From NCBI RefSeq assembly GCF_000472385.1, contig NZ_AWZU01000060.1, forward strand, positions 1 through 37,061: DNA of 37,061 bases, in the 5' to 3' direction. Every line of letters begins with the position of its first letter. Position 1 is the first letter of the stretch. Source of the stretch: Bradyrhizobium sp. ARR65. Its GTDB lineage: Bacteria; Pseudomonadota; Alphaproteobacteria; Rhizobiales; Xanthobacteraceae. The notes under the pieces are model-generated. The model made no database searches. It was given only the letters and a program-made list of their open reading frames with translations, and was not told where the DNA came from. Positions 23,180 through 31,032 of this stretch are shown in pieces. Both the position numbers and the translations under genes were made by a program.

Positions 23180-23812
23180 TCAAACCGCGGCCATGGTCGC
23201 TGGATCCGGCGCGGCGTGCCCGTTTGTGACGAGGAATTGCGGGATGTGGCCGAGGCTCGTCACGAGCGCAGCATCCACCCCCAGCACCTTGCGCCAGTCG
23301 TGGCCCTCGGTGAGGATCACGCCGATGCCGACCACATCGGCGCCGGCCTGCCGGACAAGCCGCAGCGTCGCCGCGAGACTCGACCCGGTCGCCACGACGT
23401 CATCGACCACCACGACCCGCCGTCCCTTCAGCAGTGGAACAGCCCGCCGATCGAGCAACAGCCGCTGCGAGCCCGCCGAGGTCACCGACGTGACGTGTTC
23501 GACCAGCGCATCGCCGAGATGAATCTTGGGCGACTTCTGGACGATGACGTACTGATCAAGCCCAAGGTGGCGCGAGACCTCGATGGCGACGGGAATCCCC
23601 AGCGTCGCGGCACCGACGATGATATCCGGCTTGGTCGCCGCGAGCCGCGCCGCGAGCACCTTGCCGATCCGCTCGCCGAAAGAGACGCCCATGTCGATCA
23701 CCATCAGAAGCGAAATGGCGAGCTTGTCGTTGATCGCGACGATCGGAAGCTCGGTCGGCTCGCCCGCGATGTCGACCGTATAGCTCGACGGCGTGAGTTT
23801 GTTCGCGCTCAT
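23180..23812 (-). CDS. Phosphoribosyltransferase linked to an ECF transporter
   Basis: A 210-residue type I phosphoribosyltransferase with the PRPP-binding loop VVVVDDVVATGSS (133-145) and an upstream loop GAATLGIPVAIEVSRHLG of the adenine/orotate phosphoribosyltransferase type. It would join ribose-5-phosphate from PRPP to a base in the cytosol. Its start is 1 nt after the stop of the ECF T component, so it is translated as part of the transporter operon. The natural reading is that it traps the imported base as a nucleotide. It is not close enough to Apt, PyrE or Xpt by eye to name the base. Confidence 0.9.
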   Translation of the reverse strand: MSANKLTPSSYTVDIAGEPTELPIVAINDKLAISLLMVIDMGVSFGERIGKVLAARLAATKPDIIVGAATLGIPVAIEVSRHLGLDQYVIVQKSPKIHLGDALVEHVTSVTSAGSQRLLLDRRAVPLLKGRRVVVVDDVVATGSSLAATLRLVRQAGADVVGIGVILTEGHDWRKVLGVDAALVTSLGHIPQFLVTNGHAAPDPATMAAV

Positions 23813-23813
23813 G

Positions 23814-24491
23814 TCATCTCATCGGAAGGGTTGGAGGAAAGGTAGTCTGGATGGTGAGCCAGCCGATGTCGCGCCAGCTCGTGCGCGCGACTTTGGGATC
23901 AAAGCCGTAGATCGACAGCGCCAGCGCAATCATCTCGGCCATGCGATAGGTCTGCACCATCAGCGGCACGCCGCGGCCGAGCGCGTAGACGATCCGTTTC
24001 GCGAGCGGTCCCCGATCGAGCTCTAGACCGCGCGCCCGCTGGGTCTCGCCGATATTGCGGAACTCCTCCCGCATCAGCGGGATCATGCCGACGACGAGAA
24101 CAAGCACGAGCGTGACGAATCCCGGCAGGCGGAGACGGCTGCAGGCAGCCAGCAACGAGCCCGCCGACGTGGTCTCGATGGCGATGAAGAAACTGCCGGT
24201 GGTCGCGATCAGGCGAAAGGCCATCCCCAGCGCGTCATTAATGGCGGTCGCGATCGGCACACCGTTCCAGACAAAGCTCAAGGTCCAGCTCAGCGTGACC
24301 AGGCCGCCGACCAGCGCCATCAGCTTCAGATAGCCCGAGGTCTGCGGCAGGCGGCAGATGATCACGCCGAAAAGCGCGATCGCCGCGGCGAGCGCTGATG
24401 CGAGGGCGCTGCCGGCGAACCAGCCAAGCGATGACAGTAAGAGCGCCGCCAAAAGCTTGATGAACGGATTGATGCGATCAAGCGGATGCAC
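23814..24491 (-). CDS. ECF transporter T component (transmembrane coupling protein)
   Basis: A 225-residue EcfT-like inner-membrane protein that couples the ATPases to the substrate-binding S component. It has about five hydrophobic segments and the first coupling motif ETQRARGLELDRG (Ala153-Arg154-Gly155). At the expected second coupling motif there is LSIYGF (Ile194-Tyr195-Gly196) rather than ARG. GTG 24491 is chosen: GGAGCC lies just upstream, and the frame upstream is antisense-like. The GTG overlaps the end of the ATPase gene by 14 nt, and the phosphoribosyltransferase starts 1 nt after the stop, so all are coupled. Confidence 0.9.
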   Translation of the reverse strand: MHPLDRINPFIKLLAALLLSSLGWFAGSALASALAAAIALFGVIICRLPQTSGYLKLMALVGGLVTLSWTLSFVWNGVPIATAINDALGMAFRLIATTGSFFIAIETTSAGSLLAACSRLRLPGFVTLVLVLVVGMIPLMREEFRNIGETQRARGLELDRGPLAKRIVYALGRGVPLMVQTYRMAEMIALALSIYGFDPKVARTSWRDIGWLTIQTTFPPTLPMR

Positions 24492-26031
24492 GGTGGGCTC
24501 CTTCGATCGCGGAGATTTCGCCACCCGCCGGTTGCCGCCAGCCGCGGTGGGCGAACACATCCGATGACCATGCCGCCTGTGTCGGTCCGTCGAAGGCAAG
24601 CCGTCCCCCGTCCAGGATCAGCACGCGATCGCTGGCGCGGTCGACGAGCTGCAGATCGTGCGAGACCAGAAGCACCGCGCATCCGCGGCTGCGGCAACGC
24701 CCGAGAAAAGCGAGCACGCCGGCACGGGAGTCCCGATCACAGGCGATCAGCGGCTCGTCGAGGATGACGACCGAGGGCAATGTTGCCTCGATACAGACCA
24801 GTGCCAGCATAAGCTGCTCGCGCGCCGACAGGGTGAACGGCGACGCCTCGGCCCTGTCGGCGAGGCCGACGCCGCGGAGCAACTCGATTGCCCGGTCGCG
24901 ATGCGCCGCCACGGCCTTGGCGCCCGTCTCGCCTCCGGACAGCGAGAAGACCACCTCCTCCACCAGCGACAGAAGAAAGAACATGCGCCGCAGGTTCTGC
25001 GAGACATAGCCGATCTGACGAGCCCGCTGCGCGACGGTGCAGCCGGCGCTGTCCTTGCCCCCGATCTCGATCGATCCACTCGCGGCCGTCTCAAGCCCGA
25101 GCAGCGTGCGCATCAACGTGGTCTTGCCGGCGCCATTGCTGCCGATCAGCCCGGCGACCTCGCCTCTTGCAAGCGTCAGGTCGACCGAGCAAAGCACGGG
25201 CGCCCCATCCGGGCGGCGCAGTGTGCTCGATAATTGCTTGACCGCCAGCGCAGCGCCGGCGTCCTCCCGTTGCTGCATCGGGCGGGGCTCCTGCGGCGCG
25301 AAAGGCGGCTCGATGCCGGCCGCCACGTAGGGCATCGACGCTTGGACCGCCGATGACCATGACAGGTCGTCGATGATGCGGCCGTCCTTGAGGAACACCA
25401 CGCGCTCGGCGAGGCCATCGAACCAGCCGAGATCCTGCTCGGCGATCAGCATCGTGAGCCGCTGCTTTCGCAGCTCGCGCAGGATAGCGACCATGCGCGC
25501 CCGCGCCTCGGGATCGAGGCCGCTGGTCGGCTCGTCTAGGATCAGGACCTGCGGCTGCCACACCAGCGCCGAGGCGAGCGCCGCGATCCTGCGTTCTCCC
25601 CCGGACAAGGTTCGCACCTGGCGGCCGATGAGACGTCCAATGTTCATCTGCGCGATCACGGCAGCCGCGCGGATGCGGATCTCCGCCTTTGGCACGCCGC
25701 GGTTCTCGAGCGGAAAGGCGATCAGGTCCTCGACCGAGAGATCCCACACCTGGTCTTCGACCGATTGCAGGACGAGGCCGATACGGCGAAACAGATCGGC
25801 AGTCCCGATCGTCGCGATATCGGTGCCGCCGAGCGATACCCTGCCCTGCATGCGCTGCGGCCGGATCAACTTGGGAACGACGCCCGCCGCCACCGCAAGC
25901 AGGCTCGACTTGCCCGAGCCGCCCGCCCCCGTCACGATCGTGACGCTGCCTTGCTCCAGACCGAGATCGATATTGGACAGCACGTGAGCGTCGGCGCGAA
26001 AGCCGACGCTCACCGCCTGTAAATTGAGCAT
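24478..26031 (-). CDS. ECF transporter double-ATPase (two fused ABC domains)
   Basis: A 517-residue protein with two ABC ATPase domains in tandem that power the ECF transporter. Domain 1 (about 1-235): Walker A GAGGSGKSS (35-43), Q-loop Gln89, signature LSGGE (142-146), Walker B LILDEP, but Gln199 (IAEQDLGW) where the H-switch His is expected. Domain 2 (about 260-485): Walker A GSNGAGKTT (297-305), Gln345, a degenerate signature LSAREQ (401-406), Walker B VVILDEP and an intact His458 (LVSHDL). ATG 26031 follows a GGGAG site and lies 20 nt after the S component stop. An open frame further upstream lies over the S component and is rejected. Confidence 0.93.
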   Translation of the reverse strand: MLNLQAVSVGFRADAHVLSNIDLGLEQGSVTIVTGAGGSGKSSLLAVAAGVVPKLIRPQRMQGRVSLGGTDIATIGTADLFRRIGLVLQSVEDQVWDLSVEDLIAFPLENRGVPKAEIRIRAAAVIAQMNIGRLIGRQVRTLSGGERRIAALASALVWQPQVLILDEPTSGLDPEARARMVAILRELRKQRLTMLIAEQDLGWFDGLAERVVFLKDGRIIDDLSWSSAVQASMPYVAAGIEPPFAPQEPRPMQQREDAGAALAVKQLSSTLRRPDGAPVLCSVDLTLARGEVAGLIGSNGAGKTTLMRTLLGLETAASGSIEIGGKDSAGCTVAQRARQIGYVSQNLRRMFFLLSLVEEVVFSLSGGETGAKAVAAHRDRAIELLRGVGLADRAEASPFTLSAREQLMLALVCIEATLPSVVILDEPLIACDRDSRAGVLAFLGRCRSRGCAVLLVSHDLQLVDRASDRVLILDGGRLAFDGPTQAAWSSDVFAHRGWRQPAGGEISAIEGAHRASA

Positions 26032-26051
26032 TCCGATGGCTCCCGGCGTGG

Positions 26052-26633
26052 TCAGAACCGGTGCAGGCTTCCGCGGCTGAGGCCGGCGAGAAGCTTGGCC
26101 CCGGGGCGCACCAGGAGCGGCGTTCCGATCACCATCGGAACGATGTCCGACAGGCCGATGTAGAGCATCGCATACCAGAACGGAAAAATGCCCAGGAAGG
26201 CGAGGCTCGCCGACACCGCCGCGACCATGATGACGCCGATCACCGCGCAGACCACGGCGATCTTCGCCAGCACGGGTATCGAGAGATCGAAACTGGTCTT
26301 GCGCAGATTGACCAGCAGCGGCGGCACGGCACCGGTGAGCCCGACCATGATGCCATCCACGATCAGCGAGTGCGCTGGAATGAACGTGCCCGCCAGCAGC
26401 GACCATACGATGGTGCCGATATAGCCGCAGATGAAGCCGCTCTTCGGCCCGAGCAAGAGCCCGATCAAGGGCGGCAGGAACGCGAAGATGCGCCACTGGA
26501 TGACGCCGGGCACGAGTTGAATTGGATTGGCGTAGGCCCACAATACGCCGGTCGCGACGCCGCACACGACGGCCAGGACGATGGGAAAGAACCCGACCGA
26601 GTCGGAATCGGTGTAAGTCATTTGCGAACTCAT
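26052..26633 (-). CDS. ECF transporter S component (substrate-binding membrane protein)
   Basis: A 193-residue membrane protein with about six hydrophobic segments and no signal peptide, the size and topology of ECF S components, which bind the substrate within the membrane. It opens the operon and is followed 20 nt later by the double ATPase. I cannot match it to RibU, ThiT, BioY, FolT or another named family by eye; the linked phosphoribosyltransferase hints at a nucleobase or similar ligand. ATG 26633 has GGAGCATGAG just upstream. Confidence 0.85.
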   Translation of the reverse strand: MSSQMTYTDSDSVGFFPIVLAVVCGVATGVLWAYANPIQLVPGVIQWRIFAFLPPLIGLLLGPKSGFICGYIGTIVWSLLAGTFIPAHSLIVDGIMVGLTGAVPPLLVNLRKTSFDLSIPVLAKIAVVCAVIGVIMVAAVSASLAFLGIFPFWYAMLYIGLSDIVPMVIGTPLLVRPGAKLLAGLSRGSLHRF

Positions 26634-26960
26634 CTCATGCTCCGTCTGGCAGGAAATTTGACCATCTCGACATTGTTCGGCGACTCGCGCTGCGACCTCT
26701 GCGCGAGAATACCTCGCTCAATCGCAGAAATCGCGCTTCACCACAGATTTGCAGGCAAGTTCCGGGCCACGGACTGCGCAGATCGCCGGCACGCGGATTC
26801 ACGTGGCCGCGCAAGTGCTGCGCATGGAGCAGAGGGTGATGTGATCGCTTTCCTGGTCGAGGTGTTGCTTTAGCGCGAACGCCCTGGCGCGTCCGCAATC
26901 GCGATGCAGTTGCCGATCAGCTCAAGGCGGCTCCGTTCGGCATGACGGAAGCGCGGCAGT
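26634..26960 (-). other. Leader region upstream of the ECF operon
   Basis: About 330 nt between recO and the S component gene. No convincing gene: a minus-strand frame at 26635-26898 is open, but lacks a ribosome-binding site and family likeness. ECF operons are often under riboswitch control, so a long leader here is suggestive, but I recognise no purine, TPP or other riboswitch core in it. Confidence 0.4.
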
Positions 26961-27713
26961 TCAGGAGGCGACCGTCGCCTTCGACCGCTGCCTCGTCACG
27001 GCGCTGATGAAGCCGTCGCGGGCATCCGAGTGGCCCTGGCCGCGCGGCTCCAGCACATGGCGCAACAGGAATAGACCGGTGAGCTGGAAGCCGTCGAGCA
27101 GATCCTGATCGGACCAGGCATTTTGCCGGCGTCCATCCTCGCGCAGGAATGGCGGCAAGCGCAGCAGGCGGTCGCGCCAGGGCTCGCCGGCCGTGCGCGA
27201 TACCGCACTGCCCGATTTCGGCGAGACGTAGATCAGGTCGGTTGTCTCGCCGGTCGCGGCGCAAGTCTGCAGATCAAGTCCGAAGCCGAGCTCGGCGAGC
27301 ATTGCGAGCTCAAAGCGCACGAGATGCACCGCCGCTTCGCCTGCGTCGTCGAAATCGTCGAGCGTCCGCTCAAGCATCTCGTAGATATCTTCGTGCGGAT
27401 CGCGTTCCGGCAACAGCCGCGCCAGCGACGCCAGATGGGTGACGCCATAGACCGCATGGGACGACGCGAGCAGGCCGGCGGCGCGCAGCCGCGTGCCCTC
27501 TATCGCGTAGGTGCCGAGATGCTCATCGAGCCGCGCCCGCCATACCGCACGCACGCTGTTGCCCGGCTGAAGCCAGGGCCGCATTCGCGCGCTAGCGGCC
27601 CCTCGCACCAGGCCGAGGTGCCGGCCATGGGCGCGGGTCAAAAGCTCGACAATGGCCGACGCCTCGCCATGCCGGCGCACCCCGAGCACGATGCCTTCGT
27701 CGGTCCATTCCAT
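26961..27713 (-). CDS. recO: DNA repair protein RecO
   Basis: RecO (250 residues) helps load RecA at single-stranded gaps together with RecR and RecF. The N-terminal OB-fold begins MEWTDEGIVLGVRRHGEASAIVELLT, as in alphaproteobacterial RecO; then comes the RGAASARMRPWLQPGN region, and the helical C-terminal part with PPFLREDG and LTGLFLLRHVL. ATG 27713 is chosen over an upstream in-frame codon at 27764, whose 17 extra residues are not family-like. It is downstream of the era cluster on the same strand, separated by a small membrane protein gene and a palindrome. Confidence 0.95.
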   Translation of the reverse strand: MEWTDEGIVLGVRRHGEASAIVELLTRAHGRHLGLVRGAASARMRPWLQPGNSVRAVWRARLDEHLGTYAIEGTRLRAAGLLASSHAVYGVTHLASLARLLPERDPHEDIYEMLERTLDDFDDAGEAAVHLVRFELAMLAELGFGLDLQTCAATGETTDLIYVSPKSGSAVSRTAGEPWRDRLLRLPPFLREDGRRQNAWSDQDLLDGFQLTGLFLLRHVLEPRGQGHSDARDGFISAVTRQRSKATVAS

Positions 27714-27759
27714 GATCAAAAGTGTATCACGTGGGGTGGGCTCAGCGAAGCAAGCGCCT

Positions 27760-27836
27760 GTCATTCCGGGGCGGTCCGAAGGACCGAACCCGGGATCTCG
27801 AGATTCCGGGTTCGCCCTTCGGCGCGCCGGAATGAC
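27760..27836. repeat. Long palindrome between recO and a membrane protein gene
   Basis: GTCATTCCGG at the left and CCGGAATGAC at the right are inverted repeats, with inner CCCGGGATCTCGAGATTCCGGG arms around CTCGAG. This is the CATTCCGGGG...CCGGAATGACG type of dispersed palindrome seen repeatedly in Bradyrhizobium. It could end or protect transcripts of the minus-strand gene before it. Confidence 0.85.
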
Positions 27837-27845
27837 GGCGGGAGG

Positions 27846-28226
27846 TCAGGCGTTGAACCAGCCCTTGGCGTCACCGGTGAAGGAGAAATAGAGCCCGAAC
27901 GCGGTCAGGACGCAGGACACGATCTCGATGCCGCTGTCCAGTTCCAGGCCGTTATCCCCGATGACCTGCACCAGTGACAGCACCGACAGCACAAGCGCCG
28001 CGGCCAGCACCCAGCGCGGCCAGTTCTTGCGGTGCCGAGCGGCCAGGTGGACGAAATAGAGCAAGAGCAGGATCATGCCGCCGCCAAGGATCGCAGCGGC
28101 CAGGATCATGGAATCCGTCATCTCCGCGGTCGGTGTGCGGTCCTCAAAAGCGAGCGACAACGCGTCCAGCATCAGGGACGAATAGAGCAGCGCTTCGAAC
28201 CACAGGACGTTATTCGGGACGTTCAT
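27846..28226 (-). CDS. Small integral membrane protein (126 aa)
   Basis: A 126-residue hypothetical membrane protein starting MNVPNNVLWFEALLYSSLMLD with about four hydrophobic segments (residues 8-26, 38-58, 68-88, 95-118). I recognise no named family or catalytic residues. ATG 28226 is used; frames upstream run into the end of era. It starts 13 nt after the era stop codon (28242-28240), so it is probably the last gene of that operon before the 27760-27836 palindrome. Confidence 0.75.
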   Translation of the reverse strand: MNVPNNVLWFEALLYSSLMLDALSLAFEDRTPTAEMTDSMILAAAILGGGMILLLLYFVHLAARHRKNWPRWVLAAALVLSVLSLVQVIGDNGLELDSGIEIVSCVLTAFGLYFSFTGDAKGWFNA

Positions 28227-28239
28227 CGGGATCGGCAAA

Positions 28240-29169
28240 TCATTCCTTTGGGAACTCAAGTCCCATTTCCCGGTAACGGTCGGGATCGTCACCCCAGTTT
28301 TCGCGCACTTTGACGAACAAGAACAGGTGCACCGGCACGCCGAGGATCTCGGCGATCTCCTTGCGCGCTTCGGCGCCGATCGACCTGATGGTGGCGCCGC
28401 CCTTGCCCAGCACGATCTTGCGCTGCCCTTCCCGCTCCACAAAGATGGTCTGCTCGATGCGCACTGACTTGTCCTTGCGCTCTTTCCAACTTTCGGTCTC
28501 GACGGTGGATTGATACGGCAACTCCTGATGGAGCTGCTGAAAGATCTTCTCCCGGGTGATTTCGGCCGCCAGATGCCGCAGCGGCGCGTCCGACATCTGA
28601 TCCTCGGGATAAAGGAACGGGCCCGCCGGCACCATTTCGGCGAGCGCGCGCCGCAGGTCCGCGACGCCGCTGCCCGACAGCGCCGAGATCATGAAGGTCC
28701 TGGCAAAGGCCAGGCGGTCATTGGCCGCTTTCGCCAGCGCCAGCAGTTTTTCGCGCGGCACGAGGTCGATCTTGTTCAGCACCAGAATCTTGTCATGCTC
28801 GACACCGGCGAGCCTGTTCAGGATGCCGTCGGCTTCCGCATCGATGCCGAGCTTGGCATCAAGCAGGACGCAGACGAGGTCGGCATCATGGGCGCCGCTC
28901 CATGCCGTCGACACCATGGCGCGATCGAGCCGACGCTTCGGCGAGAAGATGCCGGGTGTATCGACCAGAATGATCTGCGACTGGCCCTCGATCACGATGC
29001 CGCGGATCAGAGCGCGCGTGGTCTGCACCTTGCGCGAGACGATGGTGACCTTGGAGCCGACCAGCGCGTTGACGAGAGTGGATTTGCCGACATTGGGCGC
29101 GCCGATCAGCGCGACAAAGCCGCAGCGCGTTGGCGCAGGCGGCGCGTCGGCGCGCGCCTCATCCGTCAT
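28240..29169 (-). CDS. era: GTPase Era (16S rRNA maturation)
   Basis: Era (309 residues) binds 16S rRNA and assists small-subunit assembly. The GTPase motifs are clear: G1 GAPNVGKS (23-30), the QTTRA switch region, G3 DTPGIF, G4 NKID and G5 SALSGSG. The C-terminal KH RNA-binding domain (about 210-300) holds IVLGKGGATIRSIGAEAR. ATG 29169 overlaps the end of rnc by 11 nt, so the two are translationally coupled, a common alphaproteobacterial arrangement. Confidence 0.98.
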   Translation of the reverse strand: MTDEARADAPPAPTRCGFVALIGAPNVGKSTLVNALVGSKVTIVSRKVQTTRALIRGIVIEGQSQIILVDTPGIFSPKRRLDRAMVSTAWSGAHDADLVCVLLDAKLGIDAEADGILNRLAGVEHDKILVLNKIDLVPREKLLALAKAANDRLAFARTFMISALSGSGVADLRRALAEMVPAGPFLYPEDQMSDAPLRHLAAEITREKIFQQLHQELPYQSTVETESWKERKDKSVRIEQTIFVEREGQRKIVLGKGGATIRSIGAEARKEIAEILGVPVHLFLFVKVRENWGDDPDRYREMGLEFPKE

Positions 29170-29995
29170 TGCCGCCGCCGCTGACGCCTTCGCGCTCGAT
29201 CATCACCGAGGCGGCGACCTTTTCCGCCGCGCGCTTGCTGCCGCCGACCCCTTCGGCCGGCGCGAGTCCCGGCAGGTCCACTGCGACGCGGAACTGCGGA
29301 TCGTGATGGGGGCCGGTGCGCTCGACCTCACGATAAACCGGTGTCGGCAGGCCTTTGCCTTGTGCCCACTCCTGCAGCACCGTCTTGGGATCGCGCAGCG
29401 GACGCCGCGGCTTGTGCATCCGCTCGGTCCAGTTGCGCGTGACGAATTCGGCTGCGGCCGTGTAGCCGCCATCGAGATAGATCGCGCCGATCACGGCTTC
29501 GCAGACGTCGCCCAGCACCGATTTGCGCAAGCGCGCGCCGACGCTGGCGCCGACGGCGCCGAGCTTGATGTCTTCGGCCAGTCCAAGCGACTTTGCGACG
29601 TCGGCGCAGCTCTCCTTGCGAACGAGCTCGGCGAGGCGCTTGGACAATTCGCCCTCATCCGCGTTGGGAAAGGCGCGATAAAGCATGTCGGAGACGATCA
29701 GCCCGAGCACGTGGTCACCCAAGAACTCGAGCCGCTGATAGCTCTCGGTGCGCTTGCGCTGGGATTTCAGCGCGGAAACATGGGTGAAGGCGGTCATCAG
29801 CAGGTTGGGATCGGCAAAATTGTGCCCGATCCGCGCCTCGATTTCCGCATGCGCAGGCTTGGCAGCCGCCGCGGCCTTGGAACTGGCCTTGCTGCGCTTC
29901 TTCTTCGCTGGTCTAGCCTCGCGCCCGGGCTCAGGCTCCTGGCTCTGCTGGCCGGCAAGCGAACTGGTCTGGATGTCCGGTGTGTCGTCGTTCAT
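29159..29995 (-). CDS. rnc: Ribonuclease III
   Basis: RNase III (278 residues) cleaves double-stranded RNA in rRNA processing and RNA control. The catalytic signature is QRLEFLGDHVL with Glu90 and Asp94, and the second acidic pair lies in LGDVCEAVIGAIYLDGG. The C-terminal double-stranded RNA-binding domain ends in GGSKRAAEKVAASVM. An unusual ~50-residue Lys/Ala-rich N-terminal extension (AKKKRSKASSKAAAAA) is typical of Bradyrhizobium-type enzymes. ATG 29995 is preferred because it overlaps the lepB TGA in ATGA; an upstream codon at 30022 is unneeded. Confidence 0.97.
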   Translation of the reverse strand: MNDDTPDIQTSSLAGQQSQEPEPGREARPAKKKRSKASSKAAAAAKPAHAEIEARIGHNFADPNLLMTAFTHVSALKSQRKRTESYQRLEFLGDHVLGLIVSDMLYRAFPNADEGELSKRLAELVRKESCADVAKSLGLAEDIKLGAVGASVGARLRKSVLGDVCEAVIGAIYLDGGYTAAAEFVTRNWTERMHKPRRPLRDPKTVLQEWAQGKGLPTPVYREVERTGPHHDPQFRVAVDLPGLAPAEGVGGSKRAAEKVAASVMIEREGVSGGGNDG

Positions 29996-30750
29996 CGCAC
30001 GATATTGAACAGGCGATTCCAACGCACCGTCCAGGGCCAGCGCCAGAACATCCAGGCGTGCTCGCCTTCCGCAATGGAGAAGAAGATCATCTGGGCGCGT
30101 CCGACGATGTTTTCGAACGGCACGTAGCCGACGGCGGACAGCACACGGCTGTCGGTCGAATTATCGCGGTTGTCGCCCATCATGAAGAAATGGCCGGGCG
30201 GGACGGTGTAGACGTTGGTGTTGTCGTAAAAGCCGTTGTCGACGCAGTCGAGCGTCTCATAGCTCACCCCATTGGGCAGCGTCTCTTTCCAGCGCTTCAC
30301 GCGCGCGGTCGCCTCCGAGCCGCACGGATCTTCGCCGATGAAATCACTCAGCCGCTCACGCTCGACCGGCTTGTCATTGATATAGAGCAGGCCCTCCTTC
30401 ATCTGGATCCGGTCACCAGGAAGACCGATCACGCGCTTGATGTAGTCGGTGGAGTCATCCTTGGGCAGGCGAAACACCACGACGTCGCCCCGTTGAGGCT
30501 CCGAGCCGAAGATGCGCCCCGAGAACAAGGGGGGCGAGAGCGGCAGCGAATAATGGCTGTAGCCGTAGGAAAATTTCGAGACGAACAGATAGTCGCCGAC
30601 CAGGAGCGTCGCCTTCATCGATCCCGAGGGGATGTTGAAGGGTTGAAACAGGAAGGTGCGGATCACGAGTGCAATCAGGAGCGCGTGGATGACGACGCGG
30701 ATCGTCTCGCCAAGGCCGCTTTCAGTTTTGGTCGGAGATGTCACGCTCAT
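29992..30750 (-). CDS. lepB: Signal peptidase I
   Basis: Signal peptidase I (252 residues) removes signal peptides from exported proteins. An N-terminal membrane segment (about 18-37) is followed by the catalytic Ser44 in IPSGSMKATL and Lys106 in YIKRVIGLPGD; box E reads GDNRDNSTDSR. ATG 30750 follows a GGAAGCAGGAA stretch. Its stop overlaps the rnc start by ATGA. It is separated from acpS by 282 nt holding an inverted repeat (30837-30873), so it may also have its own promoter. Confidence 0.97.
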   Translation of the reverse strand: MSVTSPTKTESGLGETIRVVIHALLIALVIRTFLFQPFNIPSGSMKATLLVGDYLFVSKFSYGYSHYSLPLSPPLFSGRIFGSEPQRGDVVVFRLPKDDSTDYIKRVIGLPGDRIQMKEGLLYINDKPVERERLSDFIGEDPCGSEATARVKRWKETLPNGVSYETLDCVDNGFYDNTNVYTVPPGHFFMMGDNRDNSTDSRVLSAVGYVPFENIVGRAQMIFFSIAEGEHAWMFWRWPWTVRWNRLFNIVR

Positions 30751-30836
30751 CGTTTCCTGCTTCCTATTCCGCCGACCGCCCCGCGCGGTGGCAGAACATC
30801 CCCACGCGAGCGGCGTTTTGCCTCGCGCTTATCGAG

Positions 30837-30873
30837 GGAATTGGTCCTGATTCTGATAGTGAGAGCCAATTCC
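30837..30873. repeat. Inverted repeat in the lepB leader
   Basis: GGAATTGG (30837-30844) and CCAATTCC (30866-30873) are exact inverted repeats around a 21-nt loop, ~90 nt upstream of lepB. No T-run follows on the minus strand, so a terminator is unlikely; a regulatory hairpin is possible. Confidence 0.4.
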
Positions 30874-31032
30874 GGCGCAAACCCGAATTCGCCCGTATGG
30901 AGTATCGCGCGGCTGTTTTAGACCGTTGCGCCCGGGCGCGCAACAAACGGCCGCATCAAAACTTTCCAACCATCTGAATTCACTGATATTTTTAGTTTTT
31001 GCCCGCGATGGCCGGCACCTACCCGGAGTCGG

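Noticed and set aside
24920..24950. A second LSGGE string inside ATPase domain 2 (residues 364-368)
   Set aside because: It lies between the Q-loop and the true signature position, so it is a chance resemblance; the real signature is LSAREQ.
26032..26565. N-terminal extension of the ECF ATPase
   Set aside because: Overlaps the S component in another frame; the ATPase domain begins normally at MLNLQAVSVGF.
26635..26898. 87-codon minus-strand frame upstream of the ECF operon
   Set aside because: No ribosome-binding site, no domain, and Arg/Ser-rich composition of a non-coding frame.
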